A stretch of DNA of 64,000 nt from Crambe crambe (Eukaryota; Porifera; Demospongiae; Poecilosclerida; Crambeidae), in assembly GCA_963924555.1 (NCBI GenBank), contig OZ004587.1:8510075-8574074 (forward strand). The letters are read 5' to 3'. Numbering within the stretch: position 1 is the first letter of the stretch; each line of letters begins with the position of its first letter. Both the position numbers and the translations under genes were made by a program. This document shows, piece after piece, positions 43,030-53,893 of the stretch. The notes under the pieces were generated by a model that searched no databases, was not told where the DNA came from, and saw nothing but the letters and a program-made list of their open reading frames with translations.

Positions 43030-43800
43030 AACCTTAAGAGACATTCCTTACCAGAGAGGGTGAGGTTTTTCCATGATTATCATCCAGACTATAGAATGCA
43101 GCATTGACAGGCAAGACAAGATGATGAGGACAAAAGGACCCACTAGCTGCCACTTCCACAGTGAAACCCTCAACCTGTCCACATGGCTCAAGACGTCCAT
43201 TCAACACTGACTCCTTCATCGTATGCATGTAAAGGTACATCATTAATGATCATCCTAAACCATATTCTAAATAACACCCACTTCCATTGCATTGAAATCT
43301 AGTAAACTAAGGTGGGCATTATTTGTGAATAACAATCTGGTTCAATACATTACTTGAAACAACAAATACTTGCCTCCAAAGTTCCAAGCAGACATAGACT
43401 AGGGATGAACACAGGAGCTGAGTTACAGCGCTGTTGGGGGACTCTCGTCCGTGGTCTCTGTAATGAATAATCTTATGGTTTCACAGTACAAAATTGATCT
43501 CCCTGACTGACCCACTGAGTGAGTGACTTACCTTACAAGTAATGGCACAAGATCTGTGTTTCACTCCTCCCTTCACTCCACCTGCATGCATGTAGGAAGA
43601 AGGGACAGGACTGTTAGCAGTGGGGGGAACCACACCAGTTTGTCTACCAGATGAGTTTACAGGTGGAGGAACCAGACTTGCCTGTTCACTAGACCAGTTC
43701 ACAACACCTGTTGCTGAGTCAGCAGCTACTCTAGAGGGTGAGATGACTTTAGAGTCTAAATGAAATGCCTCCAACTCTTTCTCTAATGAACTGACAGAAT
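43030..43800 (-). pseudogene. Atos/FAM214-like exons, copy CD3
   Basis: In minus-strand order: 43532-about 43783 (PPVNSSGRQTGVVPP exon, donor gtaagt), about 43374-43450 (RCNSAPVFIPSLCL, gcaagt donor) and 43052-43213 (DUF4210 exon, FCPHHLVLPVNAAFYSLDDN). No DMPP core follows; the sequence downstream (42580-43030) is unrelated. A local duplication of copy CD2 explains it. Confidence 0.55.
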
Positions 43801-44571
43801 GGGAGAGGAGTCAAGGCGGAACGACAGGTGGTCCCTCCTACTTCCTGCCATGAGGGTATCTGAGAGTGGATTGCTTGGAGTGACAATTGTGGAGAAGAGG
43901 GGGCAGAGGAGAGAGGAGCTCTGCAAGGAACAAGAACTCTATTCAAGTGTGAATCATTAACACGAAGTTGCCTTTAGCGCTCAATATCATTAATAAAAAA
44001 GACCCTCTATAGACACTGAAAGATAATACCAGCTGGTTCATTTCCAATTCACTATTAATGCCCACCCAACTCTTGGCAACAAGTTGTATACCCCATCGTT
44101 CCAGCAATCAATTTGTTGGCTCATCATGAGATGGACATGCTTCCTTCATCTGACCTCTGACCTCAATGCACACAAGAAGACCTTGACTCCATAAAGAGTG
44201 GTAGGATAAGAGATATAGTCTGCAATACAGTTCAAAGTACAAAAAGTTCAAAGTACAGAAATCACGAAAGAGATTTCGAGTAGATGTGCTATCCTCTTCA
44301 TGGAAGGTTTTCAAATGGTTGTACCCCCACACTACAAATCGTATCTAGACCTATTTGTGTGTACCTCTCCCCCTCCTCCTACTTTACACATTCTGCATAC
44401 ATTGTTCACATCACACAGTCCTAATGATAGTTTCATCCAGCCAATCCAGTCATGAAAGAGGTTCCAGCTAGATCCACATTGGGCATGGGTGGCTTCCTCG
44501 ATCGTGCAAGTAGTAGAGTTTGCACACATACACGTACACTGAATCACTGTAGCCGATAGCCGGCCTAGACT
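43801..44571. other. Intergenic, homologous to 7301-7870
   Basis: Decayed minus-strand phrases only (NLFHDWIGWMKLS, C-x2-C). Homologous to the same place in A-B, including the cgatcgtgcaagtagtagag motif. Confidence 0.4.
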
Positions 44572-45369
44572 TAGCCTCGTTCCCAGGCTCTCAGTGAAAC
44601 GGGAAATGTGGGGGCGGAAAGGAGAGCCTGGTTTCTACTGTAGAACGGATCCCTCACATTCCGGGGGATTTGGATTCTCTCCGTACTTTCCCGTTTTTGA
44701 TTTCATCATAATTATTATTTTGTCTAATCAGCGTTTTTTTGTGCAAGATGGCGAGTTCGTTTCTGAGAGTGTTTCTTCTAGCGTTTCTTCAAGCGATTCA
44801 AGTTCCCACTATCCGCAAGCGCTTTCTCATGCCCTGTCAATGCTTGGTTTACCTGAACTGTTGCTGAAGGAAAAGCAGAAGCTGGCTATCCGAGCTGTAT
44901 CTGATGGCAAGGATATGTTCGTGCCCCTGCTCTCAAGGGATCTCCGCAAAGAAGATCTGGCCAGCTCTTTGAAGCTAGTAATGTTTGCAGTTGCCTTCTC
45001 CAAGGAAACTATTCTCCTCTTGCAAGCTTAACAGATGTGTGATGGGAAGGGGTCATCTGGAGCTAGCTCAGGGACATCCAGGAGTTTGTTGATCCTAAAA
45101 GCCCACTTCTATGATAATCCAGAACTGCTGAACAAGGCAATGGCTGCACTCTGCTCACACAAGCGACATGCAATACGCACGTTACGCGTTTGTACTAATT
45201 GTGACGTTTACTTAATAATTACATCATCAATCGTGTTATGATTCAATATGAATATAATTATGTGGTCAAAATTTACACGCCCGTGCGTGCAGTAGAAACC
45301 AGGCTCTCCTTTCCGCCCCCACATTTCCCGTTTCACTGAGAGCCTGGGATCCGGGAACGAACGAGGCTA
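44572..45369. mobile_element. TIR element with helicase-like fragment, copy 2 (opposite orientation)
   Basis: Same element as 7881-8682, ends TAGCCTCGT and ACGAGGCTA. The helicase-like frame now runs on the plus strand (44729-45031: LSMLGLPELLLKEKQKLAIR, DGKDMFVPLL). The insertion point is about 85 bp away from that of copy 1 relative to the shared flank (cctactgtacccaagcgatc is left of copy 1 but right of copy 2), so the two are separate insertions. Confidence 0.6.
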
Positions 45370-45546
45370 GCCTACTGTACCCAAGCGATCATTACCTCAT
45401 GATGATGCGCAGCGCAGGGCGCCGGGTACCGGTGCCATAGAGGAGGAATGACCCCCTGTCATTGTACTCTAGTGTACTATGACCCCCCAATCACTCCACA
45501 CTAGTGTGGAATGACCCCCTACGTCATCCTCCTCTAGTGTACAATG

Positions 45547-45547
<1 letters not shown>

Positions 45548-45584
<37 letters not shown>
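45548..45584. repeat. Poly-C tract (37 nt)
   Basis: Uninterrupted C run inside the AATGACCCC-type terminal minisatellite of the Ginger-type element; the length is likely unreliable in assembly. Confidence 0.9.
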
Positions 45585-45586
<2 letters not shown>

Positions 45587-48500
45587 GATGAATGCTCCCA
45601 GGGAGTCATTCTGCACTAGTACTGAATGACCCCCTGAGTATGAATGAACTTATAGGTATAACTAATTATCCAGAACATAAACATAAATTGCTAGCTATAA
45701 ATAATGGCCTGAGTACAGCTATAGTGAATTATTGAAATTTGAAGTTACTCTGAACATACACGACAGTACCAATCAGTCTTCTTTTCTTTCCAGACTTTAG
45801 CTGGACCTTTAACACATTCTTTATGAAACCATACCATTCCTTGCATGTACTGCAACAAATCATTTTGCCATATTCTGGTTGTCTGCAGTAACAGTAGATC
45901 TTGAAAGATGTTTGGTAACGAATTTTGGCTTTCTTCGGTTGGAGAACCAATATTTGATATAGTAAGCCAATGGGAGTTATACACATTTAAGACCTGGACA
46001 AAATTTCTTCTTTGCACTTCAAATGCCAAAGTTTCACCAAAGACAGTTGGCTGCAAACCACCAATATGTGGATATGCATCTTTCACAACTTCTTATCCCT
46101 TGCTTGTAATCCCAAATCCTTAATCCAATAATTGATAGGTGAATATTTCATTGCTACTTCTTTTGTCAAATCTATTATTTCTAAATAATAACAGAGAGGT
46201 TAATTGTATGAGAAGAAACAACAGTATTTTACAGTTAAGTGGGGAGTAGCAATGGATGACTGTTTGAAATTAGATTGATTAACATTACCTCTTGGATGGT
46301 GCAATTTTGACTTCTTTCGATTCTTATGCTGTTCTTCATGAGATACTTTTCATGTAACCACAAAATATTAAAATGATGCATGCCATTAGCTACTAGCGAT
46401 AGCTCTTTAGCTAACCTTCACTGGTTGTCAATGAATCCTTGAGGGGACGTACTCTCTCATACATTAATTAAATGCAATGCCTATAGATATTTAAAAAAGC
46501 AATGCCTAAAATTAAGCTAGTAGCTTACAATTATAGCCACCTCTTCACTTGTGAAGTTAAACATGATCATGATGACTTTTTTTAAGATTTCAGGAAATGC
46601 CACATCCATGGCATATGAGAAGAGCTATGAATATAATTATAATGCACACATCAAGCTGTATAATGATGACTAGATGCATTATGAATGGATAGTAAAAATA
46701 GCTATACCTTCATATTATTGGGACAGTATTTGGAAACGATGAAATCAGCAAGTACCAAATGTTGCTTTTGTGTGAGACAGAAGATAGAATTACTTCATGT
46801 GCTTCAATAGATCTGTAAAGTGCATAAAACTGAATTAATCAACTTGAGAATAAGTTGAGTTTGCTATGAGCATCAATGAGTTACGTGGCTATACTTCTAT
46901 GTCTATAGCACAATCTCTTGAGTGAGTATAGCTGCATCTCAAATAATATTAGATTTCGGAATATCCTAGCTAAATCACATCTCTCGTGAACATAATTTTC
47001 AAATAACTGCAGTTGCATACATATGGCACCCATAGTTGCAATCTGCAAAATAATATTTACAAACCGAATAGCTACCAACTTACTGCGTTTTTTACATCCA
47101 TACAAATTGAACTCAGACTCTGCCTACAATATAATTAAATATTGATTAATATAATTTATTATAAATACATCCTATCTCACCTCAGAATCCTTCATTGAAT
47201 CAATCTGTGCTGCAAATTTTGCTACTAATTCTTGAGGACTAATTTGCTGTAATACAACAAGACGGTCTTCATGCCTACTGTTGGCTACCATACCTATATA
47301 TACATGCATGGTCATAATGACTGAATAATTAATTCAGTTTTGTGTCTCACAATCAGATTCATCAAAGGTGGGTAGAAAATCAGGGTGAGATTTTTCACTA
47401 CAATGAGGACTACTCGTAGATAAGCCTCCTGGTCCAGAACTCTCCTCAGCATCCCAAACATCACACTGATATGAACAGGTGAGCAAAGCATGCCCCCACA
47501 CAAATTATGATGACTTTTTTAGGTTGAGCATGCACATTTACCCCATAAATGCCCTGTATTTCCTTAGCTACATACATACCATTATCATTCTTCTCTAAGT
47601 CATGTTTCACGAATGAAGGAGGATCCAGGGGGGGGGGGGAGAAAGTTGAGGAATAGACTCTTCACTGCTATCTGCATGGCGAGAGACATGCAGGGGAGTA
47701 GAACTATAGGAGTTTTACTGCTATCTAAATAGAGTAATATCAATAGTAAACTGCATGCACACAACATTCTGGTATAGCCATTATACCAGGCTTTGGGGGT
47801 ATTGAAGGAGGAAGGGAATCCTCACTGCTACTGTTGTTTGATGATGAGTGAAGTTGAAATATATCAATGTTGTTGTGGACCGTAAGGATGGGAAACTTTT
47901 TTCTGTGGTAGCGTTTCAATCTATGAATTAATAGGACTACATGTACCTTTATTAATCGATTATATATAGACCAATAATATTATAACCTGCATGAATTGTA
48001 AGCCTTCTTTAGGATACGACTGGTGGATGGATTTTTAAGTCTATAAACACCTTTGCCCATATGCTCTTCAATCTGGTAGGGTCCTAACCAGCGCTGAGCT
48101 AACTTATCTCCCTTTCGACCATCCCTGGCACTGTTACGTAAGAGTACCATTGCACCCACATCCAGCTCCTACATAAGAAATATTTACCCCACATTTTCAT
48201 TACAATAGACATTATACCTTCTTACAAAGATGTTTCTTATCATAATCCTTCTTATAACGAGCCTGTGCCTTCCTTATGTTGTTTTCAACTTTAGAGAATA
48301 GTTTCTTTTTTAAGTTTACCATTTTAACACAGACTTCTTCCACATCAGGTTCCTCTTCACTAGAATAGTTCTTGTCATCATGGTTAAGGAGCTCCCATTC
48401 AATTGGAAGGATAGGTTTTCTAAATAAATTCATGCAGAATGCAATGCTTTAGACAGAAATAGCATTCTAGCATGATTTTATAGCTATAGCTATGTGGAAG

Positions 48501-48922
48501 CTGTAGAGAAACTGCCCACTAAATCACTATGGCTAGTGAATACTAAGCCATCTAGTAACGTACGTACCTGCAAAACATCAGCTCAAAAGGACTGATTGCT
48601 GTAGACTTTTGCATTGATGTTCTATATGCAAATAATACCCCATCGATGTATTCGTCCCAGTTATTCTGTTCTCTATTGACCAACTTGATAAGTGATCGTT
48701 GCAGGGTTTGGTTAAATCTTTCGACTAGACCATTGGTCTGGGGATGATAGGCAGTGGAAACTCTGTGGTCTATTTTCATTTTTTTGAATAACTTCTCATT
48801 AATTTCATTTACAAATTCCCTGCCTTGATCAGATATGATAATCTTTGTACAACCAAACCTATAACAATAAAATTAATAATAAAACTTGTACAGGGTCTTT
48901 ACAACAGAGAACTGTGTGTGTG

Positions 48923-48924
<2 letters not shown>

Positions 48925-49009
<85 letters not shown>
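48925..49009. repeat. (GA)n microsatellite
   Basis: About 42 GA units within the Ginger-type element. Confidence 0.95.
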
Positions 49010-49013
<4 letters not shown>

Positions 49014-49543
49014 TGTACATAGTGAAGATATTATTAGCTACCGTAAATTTTCGGAGGTTTAAAATTTCGTGATTTCCGGAGCTGTTCCTATAATAAAAAA
49101 TTCCGCAGGTCTAATTTTCGTAGCAAGCACATGGAAAATAATGCATGCGCATATATCATTGCCTGGGGCAGAGTGACATGCATGATGGCTACCTTCTCGT
49201 GATTCGTGGCTACTACAGAGAAATCTAGATAGTCCCCCAAAAAGAAGAAAAGCTGGGCTGGCAACGCCAGACTAAAATCTAGACTGCTACGGAAGGCGAG
49301 ACACTAAGAGAGACAGGTAACGGCCATGATCCCGGTAATGAAGCATGATACTTTCGTCTCATGGACTATCTGCTCCAGGTTTTCTTCCGATATCGCATCA
49401 CGCACGCATGCGCATCGTCGTCATTATGACGTCATAGTACTAAGATTTCATTTATTATTTTCGAGGATTCTGATCGAGTCGACTAGTGTAAAATGACCGG
49501 GGGGTCATTCTCCACGGGGGGTCATTCCCCGCTCCGACACCGG

Positions 49544-49779
49544 CATATCATACGTACTTTGCAGCAGCACGGGAAGCTTGTGGATTCTTTCCTGGATCTC
49601 CGTGGCACAATTTTTTGGTTTATTTAGCTCATGATCAGGGGCGGGGCCCGCGAGACTACTACATATACAGCCAAAATAGTTAAAGAGGATCTAGGAGTAG
49701 GCCTAGTAAGCCTTCCACGGGTAAGATCTAACTTTATTTAAAAATTTTTCTGGTTTTGATCTTCATCCTTTTTAGGAGG
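49544..49779. promoter_or_regulatory. Upstream region of receptor gene D
   Basis: It contains ggcggggcccgcgag, like the GC-rich patches before genes B and C, then AT-rich sequence. Relative to B and C, 10-11 extra bases (atcctttttag) sit just before GAGGATG and recreate an AG at the same distance from the start codon. Confidence 0.35.
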
Positions 49780-49981
49780 ATGCAACTGGCAGACTTGTGG
49801 AAGTCTCGGGTCCAGCACCTGAGGCAGTATTACTGTTTCCATGGACACGGGCCAAAGCAGAGAAGCTCCCCGGCCATTTCCCGCCATATCTGGTTCATTC
49901 CTTTCATATTGACCTTATGGTGGTTGTTGATAGCTGTCATGTTTATATACACTCTCAAGATGGAGCATTTATTGAGTGCAG
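49780..49981 (+). CDS. Gene D exon E1: signal-anchor segment
   Basis: 202 nt, MQLADLWKSRVQHL, with the membrane helix shifted slightly in sequence (HIWFIPFILTLWWLLIAVMF). Donor GCA G|gtatgt. Confidence 0.75.
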
Positions 49982-52900
49982 GTATGTTATTATAATCAGC
50001 TAGTTATCTGTCTGCAACATGATCCTAGTTTTGCATAACTTGCACCTGTTTTAAGTAGAGGGGTTTGAAGCTTAAACAGCCGCACCTTCAAAATCCTGGG
50101 TTTGTGATTGCTTAACAAAAAAATTCACTCACGATGTACATTTTGCGGTGTCAGCAAAATTGAGGTCAAGGGTCAAATTTGGAATTCAAACAATTCTTGT
50201 GCTCTAAGTGTTGTGCTCACCTTGACTGCCAAGTTGCTTCAAATTGAGCTGCTATATAACTCCTGAAACAGCCTTGGACCAAACAACCGGGATTGCCCTC
50301 TCATGGACCCCCATCTAGCATAGCTGATTGTTCTCTCCAAGATAACTCACCTGTTTGTGAATAAGGGGGGCTTGGTTCGAGATATGTAATGATCCCAAGG
50401 GGTCCTTTGCCATCTGGGCAGTGTACTTCCAGTTGGTATAAAGTATGTGGTTAGTATTTCCCCCTTAATGGATTCCAGTTGTAGAAATGAGTGCACCAAC
50501 ATATCAAAACTACTCTACAGGGCAGGATCCAGGGTTTTTAGATTGGTGGGGTTGCAGGATTAGGAGTACAAACACTGGACCACGAGGAAAGGTGCAAGAA
50601 GGAGCATATTAGTTTTGGAGGACCCATGTTGGCTTCACTGGTAGACTACCACTATTGAGCATTGCTTTAATTATCAGTTGCACAAAATCGAATCCAAGAA
50701 ATCCAGTTTGTGTGTATCATGAGTGTAGGCAAAGAGATGAAGCATCCCAAAATTTGTGTTGTAGCTAGCTATTACACTCAAACTCAAAGTGACACATGCA
50801 AGGTCACACCTCAAATCACAGTTAGTATGCACCGAGTTATCCAATGTGTGACCTTGAAAAGTAAGCCAAAGTGCTCCAAAAGATCTTTGAAGTGACACGT
50901 GCAAGGTTACAGGTGTGATTGTTAAGGAAATTACATACTCTGAAAGATATCTTTGAATGACACGTGCATGGTCACAGGTGTGATCGTAAAAGGAAATCAC
51001 AGTTAGTATGTACCAAGTTATCCAATGTGTGACCTTGAAAGTGAAAGCCAAAATGGATGTGTCATGTATACATAGACTGTTTCTTTCTTTGACCGTAGCC
51101 TTAGATGATATAGTAACCGCATTAGTTCCTAGTTTAGTTAGCCCACACATGTAACATGTTCTGTCTTCTAATTACACTACTTTAGAGGAGAAACGCAAAT
51201 TCTCAAAGAAAAATAGACATGGCTAAGCAAGTAGGCATGGTCAAAATAGCTTGGGAACAAAAAGGGAGTTTGCAACCCCCTCAAACCCCTCAACCCCACC
51301 CCTGGATCCAGCTCCGCTCCAGGAGGCTGAGTAAGAGTCAGGCCCACATAATTTTTATAGTGTGTTTGGAGGAGGAGAAGTGGTTCCATGGTATTGTAAT
51401 CAAGCATAATTATGCACACTTGCATAATAATGGTGAAACAGATCATCAACATTGATGGAGATATAGAAAAGACTTTTGATCACCAAAAGATATTTACCTT
51501 GCTCAAAACTAACAAGAATGATTCGTTGTCAAAGATAAGTCTACTTCCTTTCATTTCACTCTATTTCCTCTTGTTCCTTCATCTTGTCATCCAAAACCTC
51601 ACATTTCCACCTGCAAATTCTTCTGACATTAGGGATGCATTGGGGATTGGGCAAATCTGAGGATACTTACCTTTTCTACAAATTTGTATGTGTTGTATGG
51701 GTACCTCCCCCTTTCTTGTAACTGTTTGTCGATCAGTTTCTTGATCGTCAGGCCATAATAACCAAGTTCACTAGGAAATGGCATCTAGGAACAGATGTGC
51801 AAAACTAGCATAGCAATATTAACCACATTCTCATTTGCATTGCATGACATTTGGCATGAGACTATAGTCAGGGCATAATGAAATTAAATAATTGAAAATG
51901 GACTAGTGACAGACCTACCTCTACACTGAGAAGTCACATTTCTTGCCTTTTCAGATACAACGTTTGAGCAGACTCTTTCAGTTTCCCACTTCTTATTGGA
52001 GCTTCGATCCTGTGTACAGTTCCCAAACACTGGCCTGGTCTCCCAATTTTTTTTATGGGGATAGACCTCTGAAAACTTAGTGGTGAACTGTTATGCCATG
52101 GACAGAACACCATGTGGTCTTGCTCAGCCAACTGGAGTAGTTTGAACAAGTGTTGATATGTTGAACTGTTATGCCATGGACAGAACACCATGTGGTCTTG
52201 CTCAGCCAACTGGAGTAGTTTGAACAAGTGTTGATATGTTGGTGCACTCATTTCTACAACTGGAATCAAAATTATGTGCCATTAAGGGGGAGATACACTA
52301 ACCACACACTTATTCCCTTGGGCTCATTCTGACTTCATCATTACATATCTTGTCCAAGGCTCTGTTTCAGGAGTTATATAGCAGCTCAATTTGGCAGTTA
52401 AGGTGCACAAAATTTGACCCTTGACCTCAATTTTGCTGACACTGCAAAAATATACATCGCAAGTGAATTTCTCTGTTAAGAAATCACAAACCCAGGATTT
52501 GAAGGTGCGGCTGTTTAAGCTTCAACCCCCTCTACTTAAAGTTATGCAAAACTAGGATAACACGTTGCAGACCCTAGTATGGTACCAAAAATGGGGTAAT
52601 TCCAAACAGTTTAAATAGTTCTGAAACTACCGAGACTTCTGAGTTTAACGTCAAAGGTTCCCAAATTCATATGTGAGTTAAAATAGAACTGTTAATGGAA
52701 ATTTTATTTTGTTTATTCAAGTGTAAGTGCAAATAAACAACCACAGGAACATAATGAAATGTCTCTTGCCATTAAACTACTATATGACCACAGGAACAAC
52801 TGTCTCTTGCCATTAAACTATTTGGGTTCACTTTCCACTTCTAAAATCACCAACCAATTTTAAAATTTCAAACACAGGCAGACATCTATTTATCCGGGAT

Positions 52901-53819
52901 TTATGATAGTACTTTTTATAATGCTTCATTCCTTATCACCTGTATGTCCCATAAGCAAAGTATGGAGCTGCCATTTACCACAAGGGATTTAGTACACCTG
53001 CTTTGAATAAACCATGGCTGTCAAGTGTTCAATAGCCCCGAAAATATGATAATAGTAAACTTACTTCACCACCAGGTGAAAAGTGCTGGAATGCATGTCA
53101 GAATATAATAACAATCGCTTCCTTCCTTGCACGTATGAGTTTTAGTCGTCTCTTACCCAGGCCCACTTTCTTTCATATGGTATGAATTGGATGTACATGT
53201 GCTCCAGGCCTTGAATTCAAGGGGACTTGCTGCACATCCAAGAGATCATTGACCATTTGAAGATTCCGTTGCATTTGCTCTTCCAGCGCTAGTTTTAACT
53301 TACCCTTCACTGTGCTTCCTTCGTGTACAATATGATTATTCCTGCTGTGTGTGTAGGTGAAGTCCTGAGGTACGAGCTTTATTTGAACTTCTTGCTGACT
53401 ATATTGTGGTGGAAGCTTGCAGTGACTGAATCCGAAGGGACGACAAAGACTCGCTTTCGTAATGGCCCACATTGCTCGTGTACCATGTGCACTAATCATC
53501 GAAATGGCTGCGCTATCAGAAGGGGAAATATTTCCACGGTGATATTACCTCTTAAAGACAACTGGAAGTGCTATCGTAGAAGAAGAGTTCTTCAGACTGT
53601 TCACTATTCTGATCATCAAGTGGTGACTTCCTTGCTATTGATATTGGCTGGTGATGTTGAAACTAACCCTGGTCCTGGTGAGTATTTATAGAACCTTTTT
53701 TCCATTTGATTTTGTTTGAGGCCTGTAGAGTTCCATAAATAATGCCAATATTTTGGTGTTTTTTTTTATTTTTGCATTTGTAGAAACATAGTGGTATGTG
53801 GTGAAAGCACCAGGCAATC

Positions 53820-53893
<74 letters not shown>

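Larger units (their letters stand above)
45433..49539 (-). mobile_element. Ginger-type DNA transposon fossil (integrase-like, PHD finger)
   Basis: Ends TGCCATAGAGGAGGAATGACC and, inverted, TGTCGGAGCGGGGAATGACC. The flanking 4-bp duplication is CCGG (45429-45432 and 49540-49543). On the minus strand are an integrase-like catalytic end (STAYHPQTNGLVERFNQTLQ, about 48552-48779), a following integrase C-terminal region (about 48000-48433), a protease-like piece (FVQVLNVYNSHWLTIS, about 45950-46060) and a PHD-type Cys cluster (about 45760-45900). TGTNR ends, 4-bp duplication, integrase plus protease and PHD modules fit Ginger1. Distant kinship to LTR integrases is known for this family. It is broken in many places. 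It also carries AATGACCCC minisatellite ends, 37 C at 45548-45584 and a (GA)n run. Confidence 0.65.

Noticed and set aside
47600-48200. Independent host gene at 46-48 kb on the minus strand
   Set aside because: The frames lie between matched TIRs and CCGG duplications and belong to the Ginger-type element.
48825-49022. Arg-Glu repeat protein on the plus strand
   Set aside because: It is only translation of the (GA)n microsatellite.
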